A stretch of DNA of 64,000 bases from positions 1 to 64,000 of the forward strand of contig CAZKCM010000002.1 in NCBI GenBank assembly GCA_964551315.1, in the 5' to 3' direction. Source of the DNA: Virgifigura sp964551315 (lineage in GTDB: Bacteria; Pseudomonadota; Alphaproteobacteria; Dongiales; Dongiaceae). Shown here one piece after another: positions 24,894-34,624 of the stretch. Position numbers and translations under genes: made by a program. Position 1 is the first letter of the stretch; each line of letters starts with the position of its first letter. The notes below the pieces were generated by a model. It was not told the origin of the DNA and did not search any database. It saw only the letters and a program-made list of their open reading frames with translations.

Positions 24894-25634
24894 ATGTCTG
24901 TCGAAAGCGTGCCCGGTCTCCGCCGCGGCGACCGCATCGTCGTTCTGACGGGCGCCGGGATCTCAAAGGAGTCCGGTCTCGATACCTTCCGCGACGCCGA
25001 CGGCATCTGGAGCCGGGTGCGGATCGAGGAGGTGGCAACGCCCGAGGCGTTTGCCCGCGATCCTGCGCGGGTCCATGCCTTCTACAACGCCCGCCGTCGC
25101 GCCTTGCGCGATGCCGCGGTGGCGCCCAACCCCGCCCATCGCGCCCTGGTCGAGCTGGAGCGACGCTGGCCCGGCGAGGTTCTGCTGGTCACCCAGAACG
25201 TCGACGACCTGCACGAGCGCGCGGGCAGCCGCAACCTTGTCCACATGCATGGCGAGTTGTTCAAGGCGCGCTGCGTCGGCTGCGCGCGCGTCGTCGCGTG
25301 GCGCGACGATCTCGACGCGACGACCCGCTGCGCCGAATGCGGCGGCGGTTTGCGGCCGCACGTGGTCTGGTTCGGCGAGATGCCGCTGGAGATGGACCGG
25401 ATCTACGCGGCGCTGTCCGACTGCGACCTGTTCGTCGCGATCGGCACCTCCGGCACCGTCTATCCGGCCGCGGGTTTCGTCGAGGCGGCGCGGTTCGGCG
25501 CCGGCGCCCACACGGTGGAGCTGAACCTGGAGCCGTCGGAGGGCGGCGCCTCGCACTTCGCCGAACGCATTCCGGGCCCGGCGAGCCGGACCGTTCCGGC
25601 CTTCGTCGAGCGGCTGCTGGCGGCCGGCGCGTGA
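24894..25634 (+). CDS. cobB: NAD-dependent protein deacylase (sirtuin, CobB type)
   Basis: A 246-residue Sir2 protein. The NAD-binding GAGIS is at 20-24, QNVD at 101-104 and the catalytic His at 119 (HMHGE). The zinc site is made by Cys127, Cys130, Cys146 and Cys149. Tyr64 and Arg67 form the YxxR motif of class III sirtuins that remove succinyl and malonyl groups as well as acetyl. GAGAGG precedes this ATG; a GTG at 24873 overlapping the thpR stop is the alternative start. Confidence 0.92.
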   Translation: MSVESVPGLRRGDRIVVLTGAGISKESGLDTFRDADGIWSRVRIEEVATPEAFARDPARVHAFYNARRRALRDAAVAPNPAHRALVELERRWPGEVLLVTQNVDDLHERAGSRNLVHMHGELFKARCVGCARVVAWRDDLDATTRCAECGGGLRPHVVWFGEMPLEMDRIYAALSDCDLFVAIGTSGTVYPAAGFVEAARFGAGAHTVELNLEPSEGGASHFAERIPGPASRTVPAFVERLLAAGA

Positions 25635-26260
25635 CCGCGGCACCGTCCCTCGAAGGGCTGCTGCGGCGGGTACGCGCCTGCCGCGTCTGTGCGGAGGCGC
25701 TGCCGCTTGGGCCCCGACCGGTCCTGCGCGCGGACAGCCGCGCCCGGCTGCTCATCGTCGGCCAGGCGCCGGGCACGCGGGTTCACGCCACCGGCATTCC
25801 GTGGAACGATCGCAGCGGCGAGCGTCTGCGCGACTGGCTCGGGCTTTCCCCGGAGGTGTTCTACGACGAATCCCGGGTCGCCATCCTGCCGATGGGCTTC
25901 TGCTATCCGGGGGTCGACCGCAACGGCGGCGACAAGCCGCCGCGGCCGGAATGCGCGCCGCTCTGGCACGGGCCGATTCTCGAGCACCTGCCGCGGATCG
26001 CGCTCACGCTGCTCGTCGGCGGCTATGCCCAGGCCTATTATCTCGGCCGTGGCCGCGGGGCCGGCGTAACGGAGACGGTGCGCGCCTGGCGCGACTTCCT
26101 GCCCAGCTATGTACCGCTGCCCCATCCGAGCTGGCGCAACACGGCCTGGCTGAAGCGGAATCCCTGGTTCGAGACGGACCTGCTGCCGGAGCTCCGGCGG
26201 CGGATTCAGACGATTCTGGAGGGCGGTTCGGCCGCAGCGACCGAGAAGCGCAGCGAATAG
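25631..26260 (+). CDS. Uracil-DNA glycosylase superfamily protein
   Basis: A 209-residue protein starting at a GTG that overlaps the cobB stop (GTGA), so it is translationally coupled. It has the UDG-fold signatures GQAPGTRVHATGIPWNDRSG near residues 40-60 and PLPHPSWRN near the C-terminus. An N-terminal CRVC is present, but the complete four-cysteine iron-sulfur pattern of families 4/5 is not evident. It probably recognises a damaged base; activity is unproven for this subgroup. Confidence 0.8.
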   Translation: MTAAPSLEGLLRRVRACRVCAEALPLGPRPVLRADSRARLLIVGQAPGTRVHATGIPWNDRSGERLRDWLGLSPEVFYDESRVAILPMGFCYPGVDRNGGDKPPRPECAPLWHGPILEHLPRIALTLLVGGYAQAYYLGRGRGAGVTETVRAWRDFLPSYVPLPHPSWRNTAWLKRNPWFETDLLPELRRRIQTILEGGSAAATEKRSE

Positions 26261-26303
26261 ATGTCCCGCTGCGCTTCCGTGGCGCGTCACCGGCCCGGCA
26301 CCG

Positions 26304-26750
26304 TCAGTTGTGCGGGCGGGCGTCCTCGGCCTCGGCTTCCGCCTCGATCCGCTCCATGTCTTCATCGCTGAAGCCGAAGTGATGGCCGATCTCGTGGATC
26401 AGCACATGGCGGATCAGATGCATCAGGTCTTCCCCGCTTTCGCACCAGTAGTCGAGCAGCGGCCGGCGGTAGAGCAGGATCATGTCGATGTCGCTCGACA
26501 CGTCCATCACGCTCTTCCGGTTCAGGGCCACTCCGCGATAGAGGCCGAGAAGGTCGAAGGGCGATTCGAGCTCCATTTCCTGCTCGGTCTCGGCGTCGGG
26601 GAACTCCTCGACCCGAATGAGGACGTCGCCGACATAGCGACTCAACTCCTCCGGAACCGTGGCATAGGCCTGTTTCGCCAGTTCCTCAATATCGGCGAGG
26701 CTGGGCGGTACCGAGAAACGGCCGGGTGCGGCGTATTTCGACGTACTCAT
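26304..26750 (-). CDS. Metallopeptidase family protein (minimal zincin)
   Basis: A 148-residue protein with the zincin motif HEIGHHFGFSDED (HExxHxxGxxD): His119, Glu120, His123 and Asp129. This is the signature of the small bacterial metallopeptidase-like family formerly called DUF1025. The start may be the GTG one codon earlier; no ribosome binding site is visible, so it may be leaderless. The substrate is unknown. The C-terminus is Glu/Ala-rich. Confidence 0.88.
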   Translation of the reverse strand: MSTSKYAAPGRFSVPPSLADIEELAKQAYATVPEELSRYVGDVLIRVEEFPDAETEQEMELESPFDLLGLYRGVALNRKSVMDVSSDIDMILLYRRPLLDYWCESGEDLMHLIRHVLIHEIGHHFGFSDEDMERIEAEAEAEDARPHN

Positions 26751-26868
26751 CACACTGTGTACTTAGTCAGCTGCGCTCGTGCCGCCAAGCGCGTGTGAGG
26801 TAAAGTTTCGTTCACGAAACGTCAAGCGGCGGGTCGAATGCACCTCGCCGGCCCCGACCCCTTTGCCT

Positions 26869-27264
26869 TCAACCGGCTTCGGTCGGTCTCGACGACCGTT
26901 CGAGCATCCTCAGCGTCATGCGCTCGAGCGACAGCTTGTCGAACGGTTTGGTGAGGCGCGGGAAATCCCGGAATCGCTCCGGCAGGACCCATTCGTCGTA
27001 TCCGGTCGCGAACAGGAAGGGGGTGTTGCGGGCGAGAAGCTGTTCCGCCACGGGGAACACCGCCTCGCCGCGCAGATTGACATCGAGAATCGCGCCGTCG
27101 AAGGTCTCGCGGCCCGCGACGGCCATCGCGCCTTCGAGATCCGGGATCGGGCCGATCACCTCGATCCCGAGCGCATCGAGCATGTCCGCAACCTCCGTCG
27201 CGGGAAGGTATTCGTCTTCGACCAGCAGGATTCGCAGCCCTTCGAGGCCGCTTTCGCTTACCAT
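26869..27264 (-). CDS. Single-domain response regulator
   Basis: A 131-residue CheY-like receiver without an output domain. The acidic pair Glu16-Asp17 (LLVEDEYL), the phosphoacceptor Asp61 (GAILDVNLRGE) and the conserved Lys in RLTKPFDK are all present. Its ATG shares a base with the kinase stop (TGATG), so it is made together with the HWE kinase and is its obvious partner. Stand-alone receivers next to HWE kinases often act as phosphate shuttles; that role is inferred. Confidence 0.9.
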   Translation of the reverse strand: MVSESGLEGLRILLVEDEYLPATEVADMLDALGIEVIGPIPDLEGAMAVAGRETFDGAILDVNLRGEAVFPVAEQLLARNTPFLFATGYDEWVLPERFRDFPRLTKPFDKLSLERMTLRMLERSSRPTEAG

Positions 27265-28850
27265 CAAACAGGTCCCAAATCGGTCAATCGCAGTTTGCCG
27301 ACGTTTTCCGTGAGCGGAACCCGCAACTCGTAACGGGCCCCGTTGCCGGTTATTTCAAAGCGCGACGTGCCGCCCAGCTGATACGGCACGCCCCGCTCGA
27401 CAAGGTCGCGGCCGAAGCCGCCCTCGGCGTCGGCGGGGCGGCTGACGGCCGGTACGCCGGTCTCCACCCAGGACCAGTTCAACAGCTGGCCCTCCTTGGT
27501 GGCTTCGATCGTCCAGCCGATCTCGATCCGCCCTCCGGTCGTGAGCGCACCGAACTTCACGGCATTCGTGGCCAGCTCGTGGAATACGAGGCCAAGAAGC
27601 TGCGCCGTCTTCGGCTTGAGCAGGACAACCGGTCCGTGGATCGACAGGTTGTCGCCTTCGCGCGCATCATAGGGAAGCAGCTCTTCGGACAGAAGCTCGT
27701 GAAGATCCACCTCCTCCGCGGCGCTGCGGCTCAGCAGCGTCTGGGCGACGGCCAGGGCGTGAAGGCGTCCCTCGAAGGTCTCCGCGAAGTCCTCCAGCGA
27801 TTGGGCGCGGCGCAGGGTCCGCGTCGAGAGCGAGCGGATCAGCGCGAGGTTGTTCTTGACCCGATGCTGAAGCTCCGCCGTCAGGAGGCGCCTGCGGCGT
27901 TCGCCCTCCTTGCGGGCGGTCACGTCGTTCTCGAGAATGGTCAGTCCTTCGGCGGACGGATAGATACGATACTCGAACCAGCGATCCAGCCGCGGGCAGA
28001 AATATTCGAACTCCACGGCAACGCGTTTGGTGGCCGCCCGGTTGGCCTGCCGGTGGAGCATGGTTCCAACCGTGTCCGGAAACAGGTCCCAGACCCTGCG
28101 GCCGATCATGGCTTCCGGCGTCATGCCGGCGATGGCCGCGGCTTTGGCGTTGACGCGCGTGAACCGCCAGTTCCGGTCGACGGTCATGAAGCCGTCGCTG
28201 ATGCTCGAGAGGACGGCTTCGAGGGCGCGCTGCGCCGATTCCGCCTCCGCCCGCAAGGCCTCGGCCATCCGCGCGGCTTCCCGAAGCTGGTAGTTGGCTT
28301 CGATCAGGCGCTTGTTGGCCTCGATCAGGTCCTGGGCCCAATCCTTGGCGCGGGCGGTGGGGTCTTCGGCCGATTTGGTGCAGCCGGCCTCGCCCAGCCC
28401 CGCGCGGCCGCGCTCGACATAGGATGCGAGATGATGGATGAGCCGGTTTCGCGTGTCGAAGACCGCGGTGACGAACAGCGTGGTCCGGAAGGGCGTGCCG
28501 TCCTTCCGGACGTGCTGCAGATCGACAACGATGTCGCGGTTGGATCGGAGCGCCTCACCGACCTGTGCCGTCACCGCCGGATTGGCGTTGGCGCCGCCGC
28601 AGATGAAATCGCAGCTTTCGCCCAGGATCTCGTCGGCCGCATAGCCGGTGAAGTTCACGAACGCCTGGTTGGCATAGATAATGGGGTTTCCGGGCAGGTT
28701 GGGATCGGTGACGACCGTCGGTACGCAAGTGTCCGCGATTACCGGGACGAGGAACCCATCCGGTTCGAGGTACCCGGCGACCGGATTGCCGTCGGCGGAC
28801 GGGTTCCGGTTCCCGAAGATCCTGGTCTGCGACGGTCCGCAGTCATTCAT
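27264..28850 (-). CDS. PAS/LOV-like HWE-type sensor histidine kinase
   Basis: A 528-residue soluble kinase. Residues about 35-150 form a first PAS domain resembling LOV photoreceptors, with a Cys at 80 in ILGESCDFICGG where LOV domains have GxNCRFLQ. After a coiled-coil-like helix (160-210), a second PAS domain covers about 208-315. The HWE/HisKA_2 dimerisation domain carries His329 in AELQHRVKNNLALIRSL, and the ATPase N box is FHELATNAVKFG. No membrane segment is seen. The start at 28850 has GGGAGG seven bases upstream; the frame extends to 28889. It is coupled to the receiver gene downstream. Confidence 0.9.
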   Translation of the reverse strand: MNDCGPSQTRIFGNRNPSADGNPVAGYLEPDGFLVPVIADTCVPTVVTDPNLPGNPIIYANQAFVNFTGYAADEILGESCDFICGGANANPAVTAQVGEALRSNRDIVVDLQHVRKDGTPFRTTLFVTAVFDTRNRLIHHLASYVERGRAGLGEAGCTKSAEDPTARAKDWAQDLIEANKRLIEANYQLREAARMAEALRAEAESAQRALEAVLSSISDGFMTVDRNWRFTRVNAKAAAIAGMTPEAMIGRRVWDLFPDTVGTMLHRQANRAATKRVAVEFEYFCPRLDRWFEYRIYPSAEGLTILENDVTARKEGERRRRLLTAELQHRVKNNLALIRSLSTRTLRRAQSLEDFAETFEGRLHALAVAQTLLSRSAAEEVDLHELLSEELLPYDAREGDNLSIHGPVVLLKPKTAQLLGLVFHELATNAVKFGALTTGGRIEIGWTIEATKEGQLLNWSWVETGVPAVSRPADAEGGFGRDLVERGVPYQLGGTSRFEITGNGARYELRVPLTENVGKLRLTDLGPV

Positions 28851-29166
28851 TCTCATGCCTCCCAAAACGGCCCCGACGGGCGCCGTCATAGGATATCCAA
28901 AAGATTTCCTTCGCGTGTAATCGATCTCACACTTTTCCGATCTAGGATACGCTCACGGTTTGGGAACTGCGTCAGAAAAGGCGTCGCCACGCCGCGCCGC
29001 GAACGTCCGCGCCTGTTGCGTATCTCAACGAGTTGCATCGACGGGCAAGGGCCGACGACCGGATGCCGCATCGAATGCTTCTCAATCTCAATCGCCGGGC
29101 TAGCGAACACTTGCGGCCAGATGGCGCAGCATTGCACGCCGCACTCCGGGCCTTATATCTGCTTTC
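28851..29166. other. Intergenic region between kinase and YkvA gene
   Basis: 316 bases hold the divergent promoters of the kinase operon and the YkvA-type gene. GGAAC at 28964-28968 (+) is not followed by a CGTT at the right distance, so no EcfG site is called. No coding frame looks real. Confidence 0.4.
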
Positions 29167-29562
29167 ATGACGAAAGGAAATCTCATTCCCTACGACACGG
29201 GCAAGTTCGCCCGCGACCGCGCCCGTGTGGAAGAGGGCTTCTGGAAGAAGCTGCGGCGCTACGCCCGACGCGTGCCCTTCGCCGAAGAGGCCGTCGCGGT
29301 CTATTACTGTGCCATCGATCCGGCCACGCCGCTCCAGGTCAAGGCCGTCCTGTTCGGGGCGCTGGCCTATTTCGTCGTTCCGCTCGATTTCATGCCGGAC
29401 CTTATGCCGTGGCTCGGCTTCACGGACGACGCCGCGGTCCTGTTCGCCGCGATCCGTACGGTGACTCCCCACATCACGGACACGCATCGTGCCCGCGCAC
29501 GGCGGGCGCTTGCCGACGAGATCCTGTCCGCCCCCGAGCCGTCCGACGACACCGCTGCCTGA
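29167..29562 (+). CDS. YkvA/DUF1232 family membrane protein
   Basis: A 131-residue protein of the DUF1232 (YkvA-like) family. The defining segment, around residues 55-90, is PLQVKAVLFGALAYFVVPLDFMPDLMPWLGFTDD (with the VxPxDxxPDxxPxxGxxDD pattern), a hairpin of two short membrane helices. It is preceded by a basic cytoplasmic N-terminus. Function unknown. Confidence 0.88.
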   Translation: MTKGNLIPYDTGKFARDRARVEEGFWKKLRRYARRVPFAEEAVAVYYCAIDPATPLQVKAVLFGALAYFVVPLDFMPDLMPWLGFTDDAAVLFAAIRTVTPHITDTHRARARRALADEILSAPEPSDDTAA

Positions 29563-29715
29563 CGGGGCGTCCCGCTTCTTTTTCGCCGAGGACCGCCATC
29601 GGCCCGTTACGACCGCAAGCCCAGACCGACCTCGCCGAACCGCGCCGCGGGCCGGCGCGGTTGCGGGGCGGGAAAGGGGACACTCGATTGTTTCGGGATC
29701 GATCCGCGGATCAGG

Positions 29716-29928
29716 TCAGGCGGCCGCAAGACCGGGCGCGTCCGGTGCTTCCGTCGGAGCGGTCGCGCGCTCGGCCCGTCGCCTGAGCGCCTCTTGCCCC
29801 GCGCGGATTGCCGCACGCACCGCATCGGAGCTCAGTCGGTCGCGTCGCATCACCTGGTGCAGGATCGGGTCGGACAGAATCTCTGCCAGGGAGGGTTCGA
29901 CACCGGCTGTTGCCCATCGTTTCTTCAT
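29716..29928 (-). CDS. Small hypothetical protein, 70 residues
   Basis: A short helical protein starting ATG-AAG behind GGAGG. The core reads PSLAEILSDPILHQVMRRDRLSSDAVRAAIRAGQEALRRR, a pattern of two amphipathic helices that I associate with small conserved proteobacterial proteins of unknown role. The tail is Ala/Pro-rich. An upstream start at 29979 is open but lacks a site. The 153 bases between this gene and 29563 hold nothing obvious. Confidence 0.6.
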   Translation of the reverse strand: MKKRWATAGVEPSLAEILSDPILHQVMRRDRLSSDAVRAAIRAGQEALRRRAERATAPTEAPDAPGLAAA

Positions 29929-30155
29929 CATCGCCTCCTGCCTGCACTCGCATGCATACCTTTGTGAATCGACCTGCATCGTGGATCGGCCTGCATCCTC
30001 GCCGATCCGTTCGACACATGCCCTAACCTAGGTTGATGACATAGCGTCATTGTGTTCATTTTCGGTTATATGAACACCGAAGCGCGCCGAACGATCCCGC
30101 GGCCCATACGCGCCGCGGCGGCATTCTCGGAACAGCGGAAAGGAGTCAGGAAGCG

Positions 30156-32123
<1,968 letters not shown>

Positions 32124-32125
32124 AC

Positions 32126-32298
32126 TCAGCGCGGGGCCTTGGCCTTTCTGCTCTGCTTCTCGGGGACCGTCTCTTCGGGCTGCCGGGCTTGCGGATGCCC
32201 ATGACGCCCTGGTTCTGCGCCGCGAAGGCCTTGTCCTGCTCCTTCGGGGGCTTCTTCGGCGCCAGCTCGTGCATCTTGCGCTCGATCTTTCCGGCCAT
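32126..32298 (-). pseudogene. Small stress-type gene with a one-base frameshift
   Basis: A strong GGAGGAG site and ATG at 32298 open a 42-residue stretch beginning MAGKIERKMHELAPKK and containing AFAAQNQGVMGIRKPGSPK. The frame then turns into Arg/Ser/Pro noise and runs into the antisense of aacS. One base out of phase, EETVPEKQSRKAKAPR followed by TGA ends exactly next to the convergent aacS stop. The span of 173 bases is one short of 58 codons, so a single-base deletion near 32170 explains it. A sequencing error would do the same. A good EcfG promoter lies upstream. Confidence 0.6.
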
Positions 32299-32334
32299 GG
32301 CGGGCTCCTCCGGGGCTGCCTCGTCGTTCGATAG

Positions 32335-32359
32335 AACGGGCCGCCGCGGTCCGGGTTCC
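32335..32359 (-). promoter_or_regulatory. EcfG-type general-stress promoter
   Basis: On the minus strand GGAAC (32359-32355), 16 bases, then CGTT (32338-32335) match the EcfG consensus exactly. The predicted transcript start near 32328 gives a leader of about 30 bases containing the GGAGGAG ribosome binding site of the gene starting at 32298. Motif, spacing and leader length all agree. Confidence 0.65.
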
Positions 32360-32564
32360 CCGGCGATCGCAGTGACGTCGGTGCGGTTGCACCGCGGGTT
32401 GTCGAACCGTGGCGGCGGGCGTAGGCTGCTTTACGGCATCGCCGAAGCGCCGCGGGAATGGCGGCGCACAGGGCGGAGGCAGGATTGGCTCCGCCGGCGG
32501 CATCGGCATCGAGAGCGATCGCGGCGCGATCCCGGAAGAGCTCTCTTGGCCATGGCCATTCATG

Positions 32565-32588
32565 CTCCCTTTCCGGACGGAAAGGGAG
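32565..32588. repeat. Inverted repeat upstream of the YbaK gene
   Basis: CTCCCTTTCC (32565-32574), four bases, then GGAAAGGGAG (32579-32588) form a perfect ten-base-pair hairpin. It has no following T run, so it is not a good terminator. It lies 77 bases before the YbaK start and could be an operator or leader structure. Confidence 0.5.
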
Positions 32589-32665
32589 ATCCGGGTCCCC
32601 GGGTCGACTCGTTCCCTCCGACGAGGGGCGCGCCGATGCGGAATGCCGGGACCAGGAGGTGACCC

Positions 32666-33136
32666 ATGGCAATCGCAATGACGTTGCAGAAATATCTGGA
32701 CGACCAGGGCGTCGCGTACGAGGTGGTGACTCATCCGCCGGCGATGCGGATGGCGAGCGCGGCGGAGGCGGCCCATCTGCCCGATGGCTGCGTCGCGAAA
32801 TCGATCGTCCTGGAAGACGACGGCGGCTACGTGCTGGCGGTGATTCCCGCCTCGCACCGCCTTCAACTCGGCGAACTGCATCGCTGGCTCGACCGGCGCC
32901 TCGGCCTGGCCAGCGAGGACGAGGTCGGCACGCTCTTCAAGGATTGCGAGCTGGGTGCCGTTCCGCCCATTGGGGCCGCCTACGGCCTGGAGGTCGTCAT
33001 GGAGGACGACCTGGCCGGGCAGCGCGACGTCTATTTCGAGGCCGGCGACCATTGCAGCCTGATCCACGTCAACGCCGAGGATTTTCGCAGGCTGATGGCG
33101 GACGCAAGACGCGGCCGGTTCAGCCGGCCGGACTGA
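32666..33136 (+). CDS. YbaK/EbsC family aminoacyl-tRNA deacylase-like protein
   Basis: A 156-residue single-domain protein of the YbaK/ProX group, whose members hydrolyse mischarged aminoacyl-tRNA in trans. Segments typical of the fold are YEVVTHPPAMRMASAAEAAHLP at the start, CVAKSIVLEDDGGYVLAVIPASHRL with the conserved Lys, and FKDCELGAVPPIGAAYGLEVVMED. A CAGGAGGTGA site precedes the ATG. The amino-acid specificity cannot be told. Confidence 0.9.
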   Translation: MAIAMTLQKYLDDQGVAYEVVTHPPAMRMASAAEAAHLPDGCVAKSIVLEDDGGYVLAVIPASHRLQLGELHRWLDRRLGLASEDEVGTLFKDCELGAVPPIGAAYGLEVVMEDDLAGQRDVYFEAGDHCSLIHVNAEDFRRLMADARRGRFSRPD

Positions 33137-33206
33137 CCGGCGCCGGCCGGCGAATCGCGATTCGGAATCGGGTGACAGGCTGGGCGCCCTTCGCTAAACA
33201 ACGCCC

Positions 33207-34415
33207 ATGCAGATCCGACCGAATCCGTTGCTTTCCGCCGTCGCCGCGCCGCCGATCGCCGAAGCCCAGGGCTGGATCGCCGGCCGGACGTTTCCGGCCG
33301 ACAGACCCCTGATCGATCTGGCGCAGGCCGTGCCCGGCTATCCGCCGCCGCCGCCGCTCACCGATCATCTGGCGCGGCTCGTCGCCGAACCGGCGACCGC
33401 GCGCTACACCGAGATCGAGGGGCTGGATCCGCTGCGCTCGGCGCTGGCGGCCGATATTGGCGCCGTCTACGGCGCGCCGGTTCCGGCCGAGCGTGTGATC
33501 GTCACCGCCGGCTGCAACCAGGCTTTCTGCCTCGCGACCATGGCGCTGGCGGGATCCGGGGACGAGGTCATCCTGCCGCTGCCCTATTACTTCAACCACC
33601 AGATGTGGCTGGATATGCTGGGCATCCGCGCCGTGCATCTGCCGTTCCGCCCCGACCGTGGCGGCGTGCCGGATCCGGAGACCGCGGCGGGGCTGATCGG
33701 GCCGCGCACCCGCGCCATCGTGCTGGTGACGCCCAACAATCCCACCGGCGCCGTCTATCCGCCCGACGTCATCGCCGATTTCTATCGGCTTGCCAAGGCG
33801 CGGGGCGTCGCCCTCATTCTCGACGAGACCTATCGCGATTTCCTGCCGGAGGACGGGCCGCCGCACGCGCTGTTCGCCGACCCGGACTGGGGCGGCACGC
33901 TGGTCCATCTCTACAGCTTCTCGAAGACCTACTGCCTGACGGGCTATCGGGTCGGCGCCCTGGTCTGCGGGCCGGAGCTGGGGGCCGAGGTCGCCAAGGC
34001 GATGGACTGCGTCGCCATCTGCGCGCCGCGGATCGGCCAGGAGGCGGCGCTCTACGGGCTTCGCGCGCTGGGCGACTGGCGGCGCGACAACAGGGAGACG
34101 ATGCGCCGGCGCCTCGCCGCCCTGCACGAGGCGTTCGCCCCGGGCGATCCGGGGGGCGACCGCGGGTCTAACCGCCCGGGATACGAGCTGGTGAGTGCCG
34201 GCGCCTATTTCGCCTATCTGCGCCATCCCTTCGCCGGCCGCCCCGCGCGTGAGGTCGCGCGCCGGCTGGCGGCGGAGCAGAACCTGCTCTGCCTGCCCGG
34301 CAGCATGTTCGGCCCGGACCAGGAGGACTATCTCCGCCTCGCCTTCGCCAACGTTCCCGCGGAGGCGATGCCGGTGGTCGCGTCCCGGCTCGCCGACAGC
34401 CTGAAGGCGTCCTGA
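33207..34415 (+). CDS. Class I/II PLP-dependent aminotransferase
   Basis: A 402-residue fold-type I aminotransferase. The PLP lysine is Lys240 in YSFSKTYCLTGYRVG. The NPTGAVYP and DETYRDF segments bind the cofactor phosphate and ring. No clear ribosome binding site precedes the ATG. The genes upstream (YbaK) and downstream (hydrolase) give no hint about the substrate. Confidence 0.9.
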   Translation: MQIRPNPLLSAVAAPPIAEAQGWIAGRTFPADRPLIDLAQAVPGYPPPPPLTDHLARLVAEPATARYTEIEGLDPLRSALAADIGAVYGAPVPAERVIVTAGCNQAFCLATMALAGSGDEVILPLPYYFNHQMWLDMLGIRAVHLPFRPDRGGVPDPETAAGLIGPRTRAIVLVTPNNPTGAVYPPDVIADFYRLAKARGVALILDETYRDFLPEDGPPHALFADPDWGGTLVHLYSFSKTYCLTGYRVGALVCGPELGAEVAKAMDCVAICAPRIGQEAALYGLRALGDWRRDNRETMRRRLAALHEAFAPGDPGGDRGSNRPGYELVSAGAYFAYLRHPFAGRPAREVARRLAAEQNLLCLPGSMFGPDQEDYLRLAFANVPAEAMPVVASRLADSLKAS

Positions 34416-34624
34416 CCGGCCAAGCCGGATTGGCCATCCGCACCGGTCGGCTGCCCGCGGCCAGCCGCCCCGGCTCCGCACCCGCCGGTACCGAGCGGCC
34501 GGGCGATCCTGTAAGATGGAGCGCGCTTGGCGAGGCCCGACGCGTGCCTCGCCATCGAATCCTGCCGGCGCGATCAGGATATCGCCGCGTCCTCGAAGGC
34601 GCGGACAACGAGTGGCGGGTTCGG

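Larger units (their letters stand above)
32299..32665. other. 367-base intergenic region
   Basis: Holds the EcfG-type promoter for the minus-strand small gene, the upstream region of the plus-strand YbaK gene and a 24-base hairpin (32565-32588). The remaining sequence shows no coding character on either strand. Confidence 0.5.

Noticed and set aside
23029..25038. Long minus-strand open frame over tas and thpR
   Set aside because: It is antisense to well-supported genes and has no recognisable domain.
28964..28990. GGAAC between kinase and YkvA gene
   Set aside because: No GTT at 16 or 17 bases; not an EcfG promoter.
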